Positions 38,839 through 47,843 of a stretch of DNA of 64,000 nucleotides are shown here, in pieces. Below the pieces are notes generated by a model. That model was not told where the DNA came from, did no database searches, and was given only the letters and a program-made list of their open reading frames with translations. The translations under genes were made by a program, and so were the position numbers. The stretch's first letter is position 1. Each line of letters starts with the position of its first letter. This DNA is from Paramoeba atlantica (Eukaryota; Discosea), in contig CDRNVI010000053.1 of NCBI GenBank assembly GCA_977017575.1, forward strand, positions 558,001-622,000, written 5' to 3'.

Positions 38839-39864
38839 ATGAACATCGAGATGCGACACTATAACTTTATTTCCGTTTCCGAAAAGTGGTGCAAACTGTG
38901 TCACGAACCCTATGCTTCTTGGAGATCCCACATCAGCGGAAGAGTTCAGTGCCACGCAACACTTGAAGATTTGTTTTACTCTTATACTACTTTGCATTTG
39001 CGGACTTGGAAACCGCAACTGGTCTATCTTACCATAGGAATGAACCCACATAATATACTTTCTTTCCAGCAGGGGAAAAGAGTCAAATCGTCACGTACTT
39101 CAACTAAAAAGAAATTTAATGCTACTTCTTCACATATTGTGGATAATAGGAAAGCACATGCTTTCAAAAGATACATGGGCGAAGAGATAAAAAATTCAAG
39201 TGTAGCTCCTGCGAATGAACGCTTTCAAAACCTTGATCACGGCAGGTTTAAACTATTATATAAAACGTATGACTTTGAAAGAGCTAATCACATGCACACT
39301 CTGTATAACTTGATTCTGCATCTGTATGTTAATAAGTGGCTTGCCGGTTGCATTTCGCAAGACACACGTGAACTAACTTTCCGCTCCCTCCATGGTTTAA
39401 AATGTATAAATTATATACTTGTTAGAATTCTATGGGTTTTATTTTTGAGATCAGACACGGGGTCACTTAGCGTTACTCACCAACGCTGTGTCGACCCTTA
39501 TAACCTCGAAGTCGTCTTTGACAGTCTTCGTCTCGGATGTATTTTTCATTTGACGAAACAAACCCCGGAAGCGAAAGCTTATCAAGTTCGAGTGATTTAC
39601 AGTGATATATATGGCTTACTCTTTTGGTACACCAAGGCGCCTATCTATATTCGAGAAATAGCTGAATACGTCCTAAAATCTCTATCCGCTTACGTGGTCG
39701 AAGTTCAAATGATTGAACTTAGCAATCGTGCTGATAGGGCTTGGAAAACTTTTGGTTGTCCAACAGAACCGAATACATTTCCCCTAACCCTACAAAACAG
39801 AATAGGACGAAAAGAGGATGCAGAGATAGTGTTACGCTATCCCAAACTCTTTGAAACGCTTTAG
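38839..39864 (+). CDS. Unknown protein with N-terminal C2H2-like finger
   Basis: From ATG 38839 the protein has 341 residues. Near its start WCKLCHEPYASWRSHISGRVQ, followed by CH, gives C-x2-C-x9-H-x7-H, resembling U1- or matrin-type C2H2 fingers that bind RNA. The remainder is a mostly helical, Tyr/Leu-rich protein with no motif I recognise (for example LYNLILHLYVNKWLAGCIS and YSDIYGLLFWYTKAP). Its place between WDR12 and the second zinc-finger array is suggestive but neighbours need not share function. Kinetoplastid mitoribosome and RNA-processing complexes contain many such unclassified finger proteins. Confidence 0.6.
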   Translation: MNIEMRHYNFISVSEKWCKLCHEPYASWRSHISGRVQCHATLEDLFYSYTTLHLRTWKPQLVYLTIGMNPHNILSFQQGKRVKSSRTSTKKKFNATSSHIVDNRKAHAFKRYMGEEIKNSSVAPANERFQNLDHGRFKLLYKTYDFERANHMHTLYNLILHLYVNKWLAGCISQDTRELTFRSLHGLKCINYILVRILWVLFLRSDTGSLSVTHQRCVDPYNLEVVFDSLRLGCIFHLTKQTPEAKAYQVRVIYSDIYGLLFWYTKAPIYIREIAEYVLKSLSAYVVEVQMIELSNRADRAWKTFGCPTEPNTFPLTLQNRIGRKEDAEIVLRYPKLFETL

Positions 39865-40050
39865 CCAAAACAATAGTCATTAGAATATGATTAGAAATAA
39901 GTTAGTAACTAGAAATAACGTTTGGTTGAATGACGTTGTGCACTTTACGATTCCATTATAAATTATTTATAAATATATTAAGTATCTATAAATATAATAA
40001 GTATATTTTTGTTTTTTACACCTAAATGTAGGTATACATGTATACCCAAT

Positions 40051-41163
40051 ATGCTGAAAACCCCACGTGTTTCTATAGCGGTAGGTCTAAAGGTTTGTGG
40101 ACAATGTTTTGCAATGCCTTGTACGCCACTGTTGTCTATGTATTCTGCCAATGTACGATACTTTTCGTCCAACAAAATACTCATACCGAGCTCTCGTAGG
40201 GTTATAAAACATTCAAATCCTTATCGTAATCGTCCATTCCCACACAAGCTTTTTTTAAGCATTTGCGTTAGCTGCGCTATCATTGGGGTTCTCATCGGTC
40301 AATATGCAGAAATTGATGAAAAAACTCTACCGAATGTATTCGTGAAAGAAGACATTGAGCATTCTCTTAAAGAGCATTTTGAATTCCGCCCGGATCTTGC
40401 TGCGGCGCTGATTCGATACGTCTACGTATACATTCTATTTCGAGCACTCGATATTCCTTCCGAGAAACTTCATGCACAGTTTCCTGGTTTACAAGACGCC
40501 GAAGATCTTATCGATACGTTGTGTCAAAGAAATATAATTTCATACGGAGACGCACTGACACTCGCAGCCGCATACGCCGTTACGTTTCTCCGCGGGCCGA
40601 AGATTAACTGGCGTTGCGGACGTAAAGACAGCGCACGGGTACTTTATGAGTTGTCTCACACAGACTTACCTTCAAGTACGGGAAGTTTGGAAGCGTGGTT
40701 GACTCTTTTTGAACGACTTGGATTTACACAAGAAGAGTTTGTAGCTCTCCTCGGGGCGCATACTGTTGGTACCGTACGCCATGCCGCAAATTTTCCTCTT
40801 CAATGGACAGAAGATAAATATCGGTTTAATAATAGCTACTACAAAGTGTTGCGGGAAAAATTGTACAAGGTTCCAATTTATCCAGCGAGCGGCTTTCTTG
40901 TTGCGATATGCTCTCCAGGGGATATGCATAAAAAGAAATTGGCTGCTTTGCCTTGCGAAATTGCTATGATGAATAACCCGGTTACGAAGGGACTCGTCAC
41001 ACGATTTGCAGAATCAGAGGAAGACTGGTTCGAGGTGTTCGGTATTTCCTTCATGAAACTTTGCGAGCTTGGTTGGGAGCAACAATCACTTAGAGAATAC
41101 ATTCCTTTTGGTAGCGCAGACGTTATACGAAACTATATTAAGAAACGGAATAGCACTTCATAA
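40051..41163 (+). CDS. Membrane-anchored class I heme-peroxidase-like protein, degenerate
   Basis: From ATG 40051 there are 370 residues. A basic, Ser-rich leader is followed by one hydrophobic stretch, LFLSICVSCAIIGVLIGQY (about residues 68-86), then a class I peroxidase fold (ascorbate peroxidase/cytochrome c peroxidase). Proximal-side motifs are kept: EEFVALLGAHTVG with the heme-ligand His, RFNNSYYKVL, MNNPVTKGLV and FMKLCELG. The distal motif is not: family RLAWH reads RYVYV here (IRYVYVYIL), so the distal Trp and His are lost, and the Asp that hydrogen-bonds the proximal His appears to be Val (WFEVFG). Peroxide turnover by the usual mechanism is therefore unlikely. Trypanosomatids have N-terminally anchored APX/CcP proteins, and Leishmania has a described pseudoperoxidase, so this may be a related heme sensor. 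Plant TL29 is another degenerate relative. Confidence 0.75.
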   Translation: MLKTPRVSIAVGLKVCGQCFAMPCTPLLSMYSANVRYFSSNKILIPSSRRVIKHSNPYRNRPFPHKLFLSICVSCAIIGVLIGQYAEIDEKTLPNVFVKEDIEHSLKEHFEFRPDLAAALIRYVYVYILFRALDIPSEKLHAQFPGLQDAEDLIDTLCQRNIISYGDALTLAAAYAVTFLRGPKINWRCGRKDSARVLYELSHTDLPSSTGSLEAWLTLFERLGFTQEEFVALLGAHTVGTVRHAANFPLQWTEDKYRFNNSYYKVLREKLYKVPIYPASGFLVAICSPGDMHKKKLAALPCEIAMMNNPVTKGLVTRFAESEEDWFEVFGISFMKLCELGWEQQSLREYIPFGSADVIRNYIKKRNSTS

Positions 41164-41611
41164 AATTTGAAATGAAGACAATAGACGAGAAAATGGAGAT
41201 TAATGGTGGAATCTCTCTTTTTGCACCTGATTTTTTTATAAGACAAGTACAGGTGTAACGTCATCCTTTTACTTATCCTGTCAAAAAGGCGGAAAAATGA
41301 AAAAAGAACATGTGATAAGTCGCATGGTATGACAAGTCACGTAGTATTAAGTATGAACGAGTGCCAAGGGACAATGGAAGCATTTGCGGCCTTTATTGTA
41401 GCCCTGAAAAAGATCGGTCGAAACGCAAGTTATTTACTTGAAGTAAATAATTCTAGTATTCAGTGTTCTTCAACATTTAAAAACGGGAAAAAGGGAGATT
41501 TGACCGATTTCGGTAATCAGACGCAATTCTGGTTTTATATGCATATTTATAATCGCATACATATTCTAAATACATATAAAAGATTCCTTTAAAAAGAGCA
41601 AATATTTTACG

Positions 41612-41928
41612 TGCCTTCATCGGGCAAGGCACTCATATGCTATGTCTGTTTTGCACAAATTTGGCACTAGATTGATGTTCTGATTCGCAAGGGAAAAAAA
41701 TGAGAGATACAGATTTCTGTATACTACATGAAAGGAAGACACATTTCACATGCCTTCATCGGGCAAGACACTCATATGCTATGTCTGTATTGCACAAATT
41801 TGGCACTAGATTAGCACATTTTATATGCATATTTAAAACATGTATAAATAAAGAACAAACATTTTATGTGCATTCATCGGGAAAGGCACTCATATGCTAT
41901 GTCTGTATTGCACAAATTTGGCACTAGA
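41612..41928 (+). repeat. Three direct copies of a 60-bp repeat
   Basis: Copies lie at 41612-41671, 41751-41810 and 41869-41928, nearly identical, each containing CACTCATATGCTATGTCTGT and ending TTTGGCACTAGA. Copies 1 and 3 are also preceded by related TTTTATATGCATATTT sequence, and GATTGATGTTCTGAT follows copies 1 and 3, so the true unit is longer, about 120-140 bp. They fill the 958-base spacer (41164-42122) before the second zinc-finger gene. No terminal repeats or coding capacity are seen. Confidence 0.8.
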
Positions 41929-42104
41929 TAATCTAAGATTGATGTTCTGATATCACACAGCAAAACATTATGGGACGCAAGGTTTGATCAATAGTCGAAT
42001 AATGATAAATGTGTTTGGCTCAATTTCACCATCATGGACTTTTGCATACATAGTTGTACTGCATGCGCGGTTCTATTCTTCATTTCATAATAGACCGTAT
42101 ATTG

Positions 42105-42116
42105 TTTTTCGTACAG
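42105..42116 (+). promoter_or_regulatory. Candidate splice acceptor of the 10-finger gene
   Basis: TTTTTCGTACAG, 6 bases before ATG 42123, after another T-rich tract. Confidence 0.4.
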
Positions 42117-42122
42117 TTATAA

Positions 42123-43610
42123 ATGCACTGTCCTCTACACCGTTCCTATGGTAGGAACTTCTTTAGGCCGCGTGCTTACAGTCTCAGCATGAATCGCGTT
42201 CCGATTTATGGAAACTTTACCTTTTTCCGTTCATATTCGGAGGCGATGATGCTCTCTCAAAGTAATATCGAAAGGCCGCGCTACGATAATAAAGGCAGAC
42301 AACATGGACTTGATCGAGTATATAAACTTGGAGACTTAGAACCAGGAGACTGGATTTGTGTTGATTGTAAAACTATAAATTACCGTCGTCGAATCGATTG
42401 TCGCCGCTGCGGTAAATTGAATTCCTCAAAAGCATCGCATCCCATGGAAAATGCTGAGGATAAGATGCGAACTTGGGAATGCAAAAGATGTGGCTTACAC
42501 AATGAGATAGGATACGCAAAGTGCCGGCACTGTAACTCTAATTCGCCTCCTGGATTACTTTCCCCACGTGACGGTGACTGGATCTGCTCTTCCTGTTTCT
42601 TTTTCAACTTCGCCAAAGAAGAGAAATGCCAAAAATGTCATAAGGCACTTTCCGACGAAAAACGCATTTCTGTACAAGGGCCGAAACGTACACAAGTGTG
42701 TTCCTGGCGTTGTGTATGTCGACATCGAAATTTACACGGTTGCATGAAGTGCACTAAGTGTTTACTTGATATTCCGGCCGAAATCTCTGCTTTGATTAAG
42801 TGCACGCCACATTCCTTTACTTGTCACACGTGTCACATGTTAAATTTTATTCCACACCTAGTATGTTCCTTTTGCGGAACAACGCGAGCCGACAAAACGC
42901 CACCCTACGAAGTTCCTGGGTGCTGGAAATGCTCGCTGTGTAGCATGTGGTCCGCTCCTTTTAGGCCGAACTGTACACGATGCAACCGTCTTCGAGACCT
43001 TACATGCTTGGTGACTCCCTCTCAAAATTTAGCAAAATCGCCTCTTTTAGCAGGCAGACCGGGAGACTGGATGTGTCACTGTCGCAGATGTAATTTTTCC
43101 ACCATGCAGCATTGTCCACGGTGTCAAACGCCGAAGTCGGATGTCAGAAACAAACCCTTTGCTCCATCCGGTAATCATTGCCTAGTTAGTGACGAGACGT
43201 TTGCAATTGTGATGTATACCCAATTTTTGTTACCGCAGGGCTTTTGGTCTTGTCATTCCTGTGGGTGCGTCAATGCCATCTGGGTCAGCAAATGCTTGAA
43301 ATGCAATGAACCTTACTCGAATAACTCTCTCGCCACGGATGCCTCGTGTCATTGGACACTTCGCGAGTGCAGGCAAAAGAAAACTCCTGAAGAAGTTTAT
43401 AGTGGCATGAAAACATGGCAATGCAAATTTTGTGAAATTGAAAACAGTATTTTTCATGCTTTTTGTGTTAAATGCAGATCATTTAAAGTTCAGACTGATT
43501 TGTCGCTCCCTAGAGGCTATAAATATTGCACTTATTGTTCTCACATCAACTCACGCGCTAGAGGAAAATGCTTCAGATGTCCTGGTCTTTTAGAGTCTTC
43601 AAAGTCTTAA
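42123..43610 (+). CDS. RanBP2-type zinc-finger array protein, about 10 fingers
   Basis: The 495-residue protein is a paralogue of the one at 31320-32828. About ten fingers occupy it almost end to end: DWICVDCKTINY, TWECKRCGLHN, DWICSSCFFFNF, SWRCVCRHRNL, FTCHTCHMLNF, CWKCSLCSMWS, DWMCHCRRCNF, FWSCHSCGCVN, TWQCKFCEIEN and KYCTYCSHIN. Two fingers have C-x1-C spacing in the first knuckle (WRCVC, WMCHC). The closing finger, ending SRARGKCFRCPGLLE, closely matches the closing finger of the paralogue (NRARIKCLRCTGLVE). The N-terminus is rich in Arg, Ser and hydrophobics and lacks acids for about 40 residues, compatible with import into a mitochondrion. Multi-finger RanBP2 arrays bind single-stranded RNA in other systems. 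With no enzyme domain the protein should act as an RNA-binding adaptor. Confidence 0.8.
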   Translation: MHCPLHRSYGRNFFRPRAYSLSMNRVPIYGNFTFFRSYSEAMMLSQSNIERPRYDNKGRQHGLDRVYKLGDLEPGDWICVDCKTINYRRRIDCRRCGKLNSSKASHPMENAEDKMRTWECKRCGLHNEIGYAKCRHCNSNSPPGLLSPRDGDWICSSCFFFNFAKEEKCQKCHKALSDEKRISVQGPKRTQVCSWRCVCRHRNLHGCMKCTKCLLDIPAEISALIKCTPHSFTCHTCHMLNFIPHLVCSFCGTTRADKTPPYEVPGCWKCSLCSMWSAPFRPNCTRCNRLRDLTCLVTPSQNLAKSPLLAGRPGDWMCHCRRCNFSTMQHCPRCQTPKSDVRNKPFAPSGNHCLVSDETFAIVMYTQFLLPQGFWSCHSCGCVNAIWVSKCLKCNEPYSNNSLATDASCHWTLRECRQKKTPEEVYSGMKTWQCKFCEIENSIFHAFCVKCRSFKVQTDLSLPRGYKYCTYCSHINSRARGKCFRCPGLLESSKS

Positions 43611-43740
43611 AATTCTTATTACGTAAGTACCGGGTACTACCCTCATTCGTACACTTGGTTACATGCCGTGTCTTGGGAAAGGAACGGTCTGCACAGGGTA
43701 TCTTTTTCTGGAAAAGGTCATAATATTCATCAATATTAAG

Positions 43741-43825
43741 ACGGAAATTAAGAAAACTTTAATTAAGGAAATAATTTCGTGTCACAAAGAAATCTTTCTT
43801 AATTAAAATCTTCCTTAATTTCCGT
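43741..43825. repeat. Long inverted repeat (hairpin), 31-bp arms
   Basis: ACGGAAATTAAG at 43741 starts an arm of about 31 bases that pairs with 43795-43825 (ending CTTAATTTCCGT), with a few mismatches and a 23-base loop. It could be a MITE end pair or a strong hairpin. The rest of the spacer 43611-44677 holds two copies of TTTATAATTACTTATG (near 44492 and 44560) and an unsupported - strand frame at 43974-44171; no gene is recognised. Confidence 0.7.
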
Positions 43826-44677
43826 TTCTACGGTTTTTTGAACTTATAATTATAATTATAATCACTTATGGATGTGAAACTGGTGAACCTGGAGGGGAGT
43901 AAAAGTTGTTATCTTAGCCACTTGCTATCACAAGTTCACATATAAGCGCTTCAAATAGATAATCGTTCTAATCCTATGTCAGTAAGGTTATCAAGCTCAT
44001 GAGGCATGGATGTTCTAGTGATTCTTCGGAACGTATATTGCCGATCACTTTGCCAAAGTGAGTTTCTAGAGCGCCTATAATTGTTTGACGTAGAACGCAC
44101 TCGTGCTCAAAAACGAGTTCATTGAACTTAAGAGTTTCATCCAGAGCGTGCTCTCGGTCACTTTCACTCATTTCGAAAATGGAGCGAAACCAGAGAACTT
44201 TTCTTTCAATCCACCTTTTTTATGGTCTAAAAACAACCTAAGTAAAGTCCACTACAGTAGAAAAGTGGCCGTTGTGGCTTGCACAAGTTGTCACTGGCTT
44301 GCAGTGGCAGTACGCATGAGGTCCATTAAGGAAAGTAGTGACAGAATTCTAGTGACAGGGTACTAGAAAATTAATAGAAATCACAAAAAAGAGGAATCGA
44401 AAAAATGAGGTTGACCCATATTCATATTTGGGGATATCTGAATTTGTTTTCCTAAAACAAAAAAAATATCGATCGAATCGGTCGAAGTTGCATTTATAAT
44501 TACTTATGAAAGACATAGGAATTATAAGTCATAAGAGAGTAAAAGTGTGAGTTCAAGGCGTATTTATAATTACTTATGGAGGGGGGAGTAGTATAGTATC
44601 ATAACATAATATATGTTTTTATGAAGAACTGCCCTTTGTGTTGGCTCGGATAAGGCTAATATTGCAACGGATATCTT

Positions 44678-46405
44678 ATGATAGAATCGCTGCAAGATCA
44701 CAGTGACAAGTGGAATCGGCCGCACTGGGGTAGCCTTTTGATGTATGTCATGGCCAGTATGGCTGCTGGAGGAGCCTATGCAACAATAATACGATTTCCG
44801 GCCCTAGCCTACCTGCACCACGGCATGCCTTTCTTTACAGCTTACAAAATTTGCCTTACGTGTTTGTGTTTTCCCATGATGATCCTTGAGGTGGGAATTG
44901 GTCAAGTGCAGCAAACCGGGTGCGTTGACGCACTCTCAGAAATTCATCCTCGTCTGTACGGAGCGGCGTTAGCATACGTGCTCGTCGGTAGTATATTCAG
45001 TACTGCTTATGCAGCTGTTGTTTTCTCGTGGAGCGAAATTTACATTTGGGAGGGCGCTTTTACGGCTAAAGAAAATCTTTTTAGCAACGTGCAACAAGCC
45101 GTGCATTTTTTTGAATCGTACGTGATGAAAGTGGACGCCCGTGCTACCGTGGTAGACGGATGGCATTTTCAATGGCACGTCTTGGTTGCCATATTTTTTC
45201 TATACTCTCTCGCAGCATGGGGGGTAGGAACCGGTATCGCCACCTGGCCGCGCACTCTCTTTATCAGCTTTCTCGTACCGTGTCTAGTTGTGCTCGCACT
45301 TCTTGGGGTGGTCCTTGCGGATCCTGGTTACCACCCCGGGCTTCGAGCCTTCTTTGTCATGGAGCCCAGTGTTATGTATAGCACGCAACTCTGGAGCGAC
45401 GCATTTAGCCAAGCGCTACTAAGTCTTGCATTGGGTAGAGGAATTATGTTAACATATGGTTCCTTTCACAAGCCAAGTCACAACAATCTTAAGTACTGTA
45501 CCTGGACAGTTCTATTGCAAAGCCTGCTTAGTTTTGCCGTTGGTCTTTGTACATTCGGTGTTCTCGGCACCATACCACCCGATACGTTGTTGACTGCTCC
45601 CTATCATGACCTCTATATTGCGTTTATTGTGTACCCTGTCCTGTGTGCTTCTCTTCCGCTCGGGGGTGTACTGCTTTCCGTATTTTTTCTTCTCCTGTTT
45701 TTCCTGGGAGTTGCCGCGCTTACTCCCGCCTTGCATACAATACAATCCCTCTTGCAGGCAAAATTTACTCACACCCATCCAGCTTTACTTTTGTCTCTCA
45801 TCTGTGTTCTTTGTGTTTCGATCAGCACGGTCTTTTGCTTTCCGTATTTGGGATATCGCCTACTCTTGTCGTTGGATATGCATCTCGTTGATTTCTGTTT
45901 GCCTTTTCATGCCCTTTCACTTAGCATCGGGGCGGGCTACATGTGGAGCTCGCACAGTATGGCACGAGAGGTACGCGAGCTGGGGCACAACGGTGTTCGA
46001 CGATTCCTTGATTACATTCCTGTGGGAGTGCAACATAGCATAGGGAATCTTCGCGAGGCATTAAGAAAAGTTGGAAAGAGGAACGTCGATGGCTTTCTGT
46101 TCCCTTTACTCATTAAAATGGTTCTTCCGGTGGTGTGTGCCTTAGCCATCACGGTCACGATTCGCACGGCGTGTAAAATATACCTCTGCGGTTCTCCGCA
46201 GTACTCTACTTCCACATATTTCATTGGCATCGGGATTTCGGGAATTACTGTTCTTCTCACTCTCGGAGGGTTAGTGTTCGGTGGGAACAGAGAAAAATTT
46301 CCATTGCCTTGGTCAGACGAACTGCGATGGGAGTCACTTGTTCACCACAAACGATTGCTTCCGTTTTCTTCTTTTGAAGCGGACACTTCGCAAGATTTAA
46401 TTTGA
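44678..46405 (+). CDS. SLC6/NSS-type sodium-dependent transporter
   Basis: The 575-residue protein has about 12 hydrophobic segments and the SLC6 (sodium:neurotransmitter symporter) N-terminus: HWGSLLMYVMASMAAGGAYA, then IIRFPALAYLHHGMPFFTAY and MMILEVGIGQVQQ (family: WRFPYL....GGGAF and P...LE...GQ). The later SQALLSLALGRGIMLTYGSF block matches the family's QIFFSL..G.G....Y.S(Y/F) region, which carries sodium- and substrate-binding positions. The family's unwound TM1 Asn-Val-Trp-Arg-Phe-Pro is reduced to an Arg-Phe-Pro core. Members import amino acids or osmolytes with sodium at the plasma membrane; the substrate here cannot be read from sequence. There is a short polar C-terminal tail of about 40 residues. 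GC use is higher than in the flanking spacers. Confidence 0.75.
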   Translation: MIESLQDHSDKWNRPHWGSLLMYVMASMAAGGAYATIIRFPALAYLHHGMPFFTAYKICLTCLCFPMMILEVGIGQVQQTGCVDALSEIHPRLYGAALAYVLVGSIFSTAYAAVVFSWSEIYIWEGAFTAKENLFSNVQQAVHFFESYVMKVDARATVVDGWHFQWHVLVAIFFLYSLAAWGVGTGIATWPRTLFISFLVPCLVVLALLGVVLADPGYHPGLRAFFVMEPSVMYSTQLWSDAFSQALLSLALGRGIMLTYGSFHKPSHNNLKYCTWTVLLQSLLSFAVGLCTFGVLGTIPPDTLLTAPYHDLYIAFIVYPVLCASLPLGGVLLSVFFLLLFFLGVAALTPALHTIQSLLQAKFTHTHPALLLSLICVLCVSISTVFCFPYLGYRLLLSLDMHLVDFCLPFHALSLSIGAGYMWSSHSMAREVRELGHNGVRRFLDYIPVGVQHSIGNLREALRKVGKRNVDGFLFPLLIKMVLPVVCALAITVTIRTACKIYLCGSPQYSTSTYFIGIGISGITVLLTLGGLVFGGNREKFPLPWSDELRWESLVHHKRLLPFSSFEADTSQDLI

Positions 46406-46564
46406 TTCAAATGTACACTCACAGTGAGTGTAGTGAGTCACTACATACGAATAAAACAACAAACTTTCGAATTATACGAGCCTTAGAATCCATCTTTGGG
46501 GTGCATTTATTTTTTGGTCAACATTCCTCTTATTTCTTATCTCACATATTGACTTGATATACAC

Positions 46565-47296
46565 ATGCGCAGTAAACCAGAGGCAGCGCGAGACCACAAA
46601 AGAAAGCGATCACAGTTGCCGCCGAAGAATGCTTCCCCTGAGATACAAAGTAGAAAGGTCTCGACGCAGCCTCAACCGGCTCAAGCGCATGGAACATCGA
46701 ACAGCTCTGCTAACCTCCTGGAGACCAATTCCACTCACACGCGTCTCTCTATTCCTAATCCCCCTTTGACGTTGCCTTCCACACTTCAGACTCCACAAGG
46801 CCAAGTATTGCGACGTCCGCAAACTTATCTTGGTCAGCATCCTGGAGTCATTCGTCAAACGTTCTCCTTGGGTGCGACATCAAAGCGAGCCTCAGAACGT
46901 TCTCCCTCTCCGCTTGTTCCGACCCCGAGAAGTTCTCATCGATTTGACCCCAAAGGGTCTGCGATTTCGCGTCCTCCGTTTCCCACTCAAGTCTCGCGTC
47001 GGCAACCGATACTTCCGTTGGATTCGCTTGATGCTCAAATGGTTCGCACCGGGCCTCACCCTACCGTATACCGTCACGTGATCGCCGGAGCCGACCCACA
47101 GCAACTTGAACTGGACAGCACCAGCGCAACCCCCAGTTCTGGAATCCGAAATGTTCTCGGGAATGGACCCTTCTTTCCTAAATGCTCCCAAATAGATCCC
47201 GTACTCGAGGAACGGGGAAAACAGTGGACGAATGAAGTCGCAAACTTTTTTTCCGAAATTGATAAGCGTTCGTTAAATGTTTGTATATCCGAATAA
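46565..47296 (+). CDS. Unknown Pro/Ser-rich protein
   Basis: This 243-residue frame starts MRSKPEAARDHKRKRSQLPP with a possible nuclear localisation signal. Most of it is Pro-, Ser-, Thr- and Arg-rich and looks disordered. Only the last 35 residues (QWTNEVANFFSEIDKRSLN) look helical and may be a binding segment. No family is recognised. Same strand, spacing (159 bases after the transporter) and a GC content like its coding neighbours support a real gene. The ATG lies downstream of a pyrimidine-rich tract; a CAG immediately after the start could move the true start downstream. Confidence 0.5.
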   Translation: MRSKPEAARDHKRKRSQLPPKNASPEIQSRKVSTQPQPAQAHGTSNSSANLLETNSTHTRLSIPNPPLTLPSTLQTPQGQVLRRPQTYLGQHPGVIRQTFSLGATSKRASERSPSPLVPTPRSSHRFDPKGSAISRPPFPTQVSRRQPILPLDSLDAQMVRTGPHPTVYRHVIAGADPQQLELDSTSATPSSGIRNVLGNGPFFPKCSQIDPVLEERGKQWTNEVANFFSEIDKRSLNVCISE

Positions 47297-47650
47297 TGGG
47301 GAATAGGGCTTCTTTGGCAAACAATTGATCGTGCCTATAAATATGAAGGTGCACTATGTGTCGCACAGTGACTAGGGTGTCTCATGACTACACGTTGGGT
47401 AGGCTATCGTTTTGTCAATTAGTCGATTTCTTGGTGAGATGTGTGCAAAGTAAAATTTTAGGCTGGCATTCCGAAGTTGTAGATGAAACCGAAAGCCTAC
47501 ATTGGTTACAACGAAAGACATGTGCAAAGTTACATGATAAGAGACATTCACCTCATTCTCTAGTAATTAGTAAGTTTTAGTCTGTCTCTGAATAGTCTAG
47601 TCTATTCTCTGAATAAATTTTGTTCTCCACATTCGGACAGTGATTTCTCA

Positions 47651-47733
47651 GCATAAAGAGCATTGAGTTATCTACACGGACAATACTACTAGAGCATAAA
47701 GAGCAATGAGTTATCTACACGGACAATACTACA
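47651..47733 (+). repeat. Tandem 40-bp duplication
   Basis: A 40-bp unit at 47651-47690 recurs at 47694-47733 with about two changes; both include GAGTTATCTACACGGACAAT. It lies in the 547-base spacer (47297-47843), which also contains an unsupported small ORF at 47356-47580. Confidence 0.75.
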
Positions 47734-47843
47734 CTCACATTGTATCAAACTAGTGGGAGCGTGAAGTATTTTATACTTCTCTTTTTTCAAATAGGGAATT
47801 AACTTCGAATATTTCTAATAATTTTTGCCTTTGGTCTGGTTTT

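Noticed and set aside
41329-41592. 88-codon ORF before the 60-bp repeats
   Set aside because: Ends in AT-rich repeat-related sequence and has no recognisable motif; weak splice-acceptor context.
41612-41928. CRISPR-like array
   Set aside because: Only three 60-bp units with long, related spacers in a eukaryotic spacer; this is a direct-repeat cluster.
43974-44171. - strand 65-residue ORF with acidic helical composition
   Set aside because: Short, no motif, lies in a spacer with repeats; possibly a transposon scrap but not supportable.
47356-47580. 74-residue ORF in the 47.3-47.8 kb spacer
   Set aside because: No motif or compositional support. It could be real but I cannot support it.
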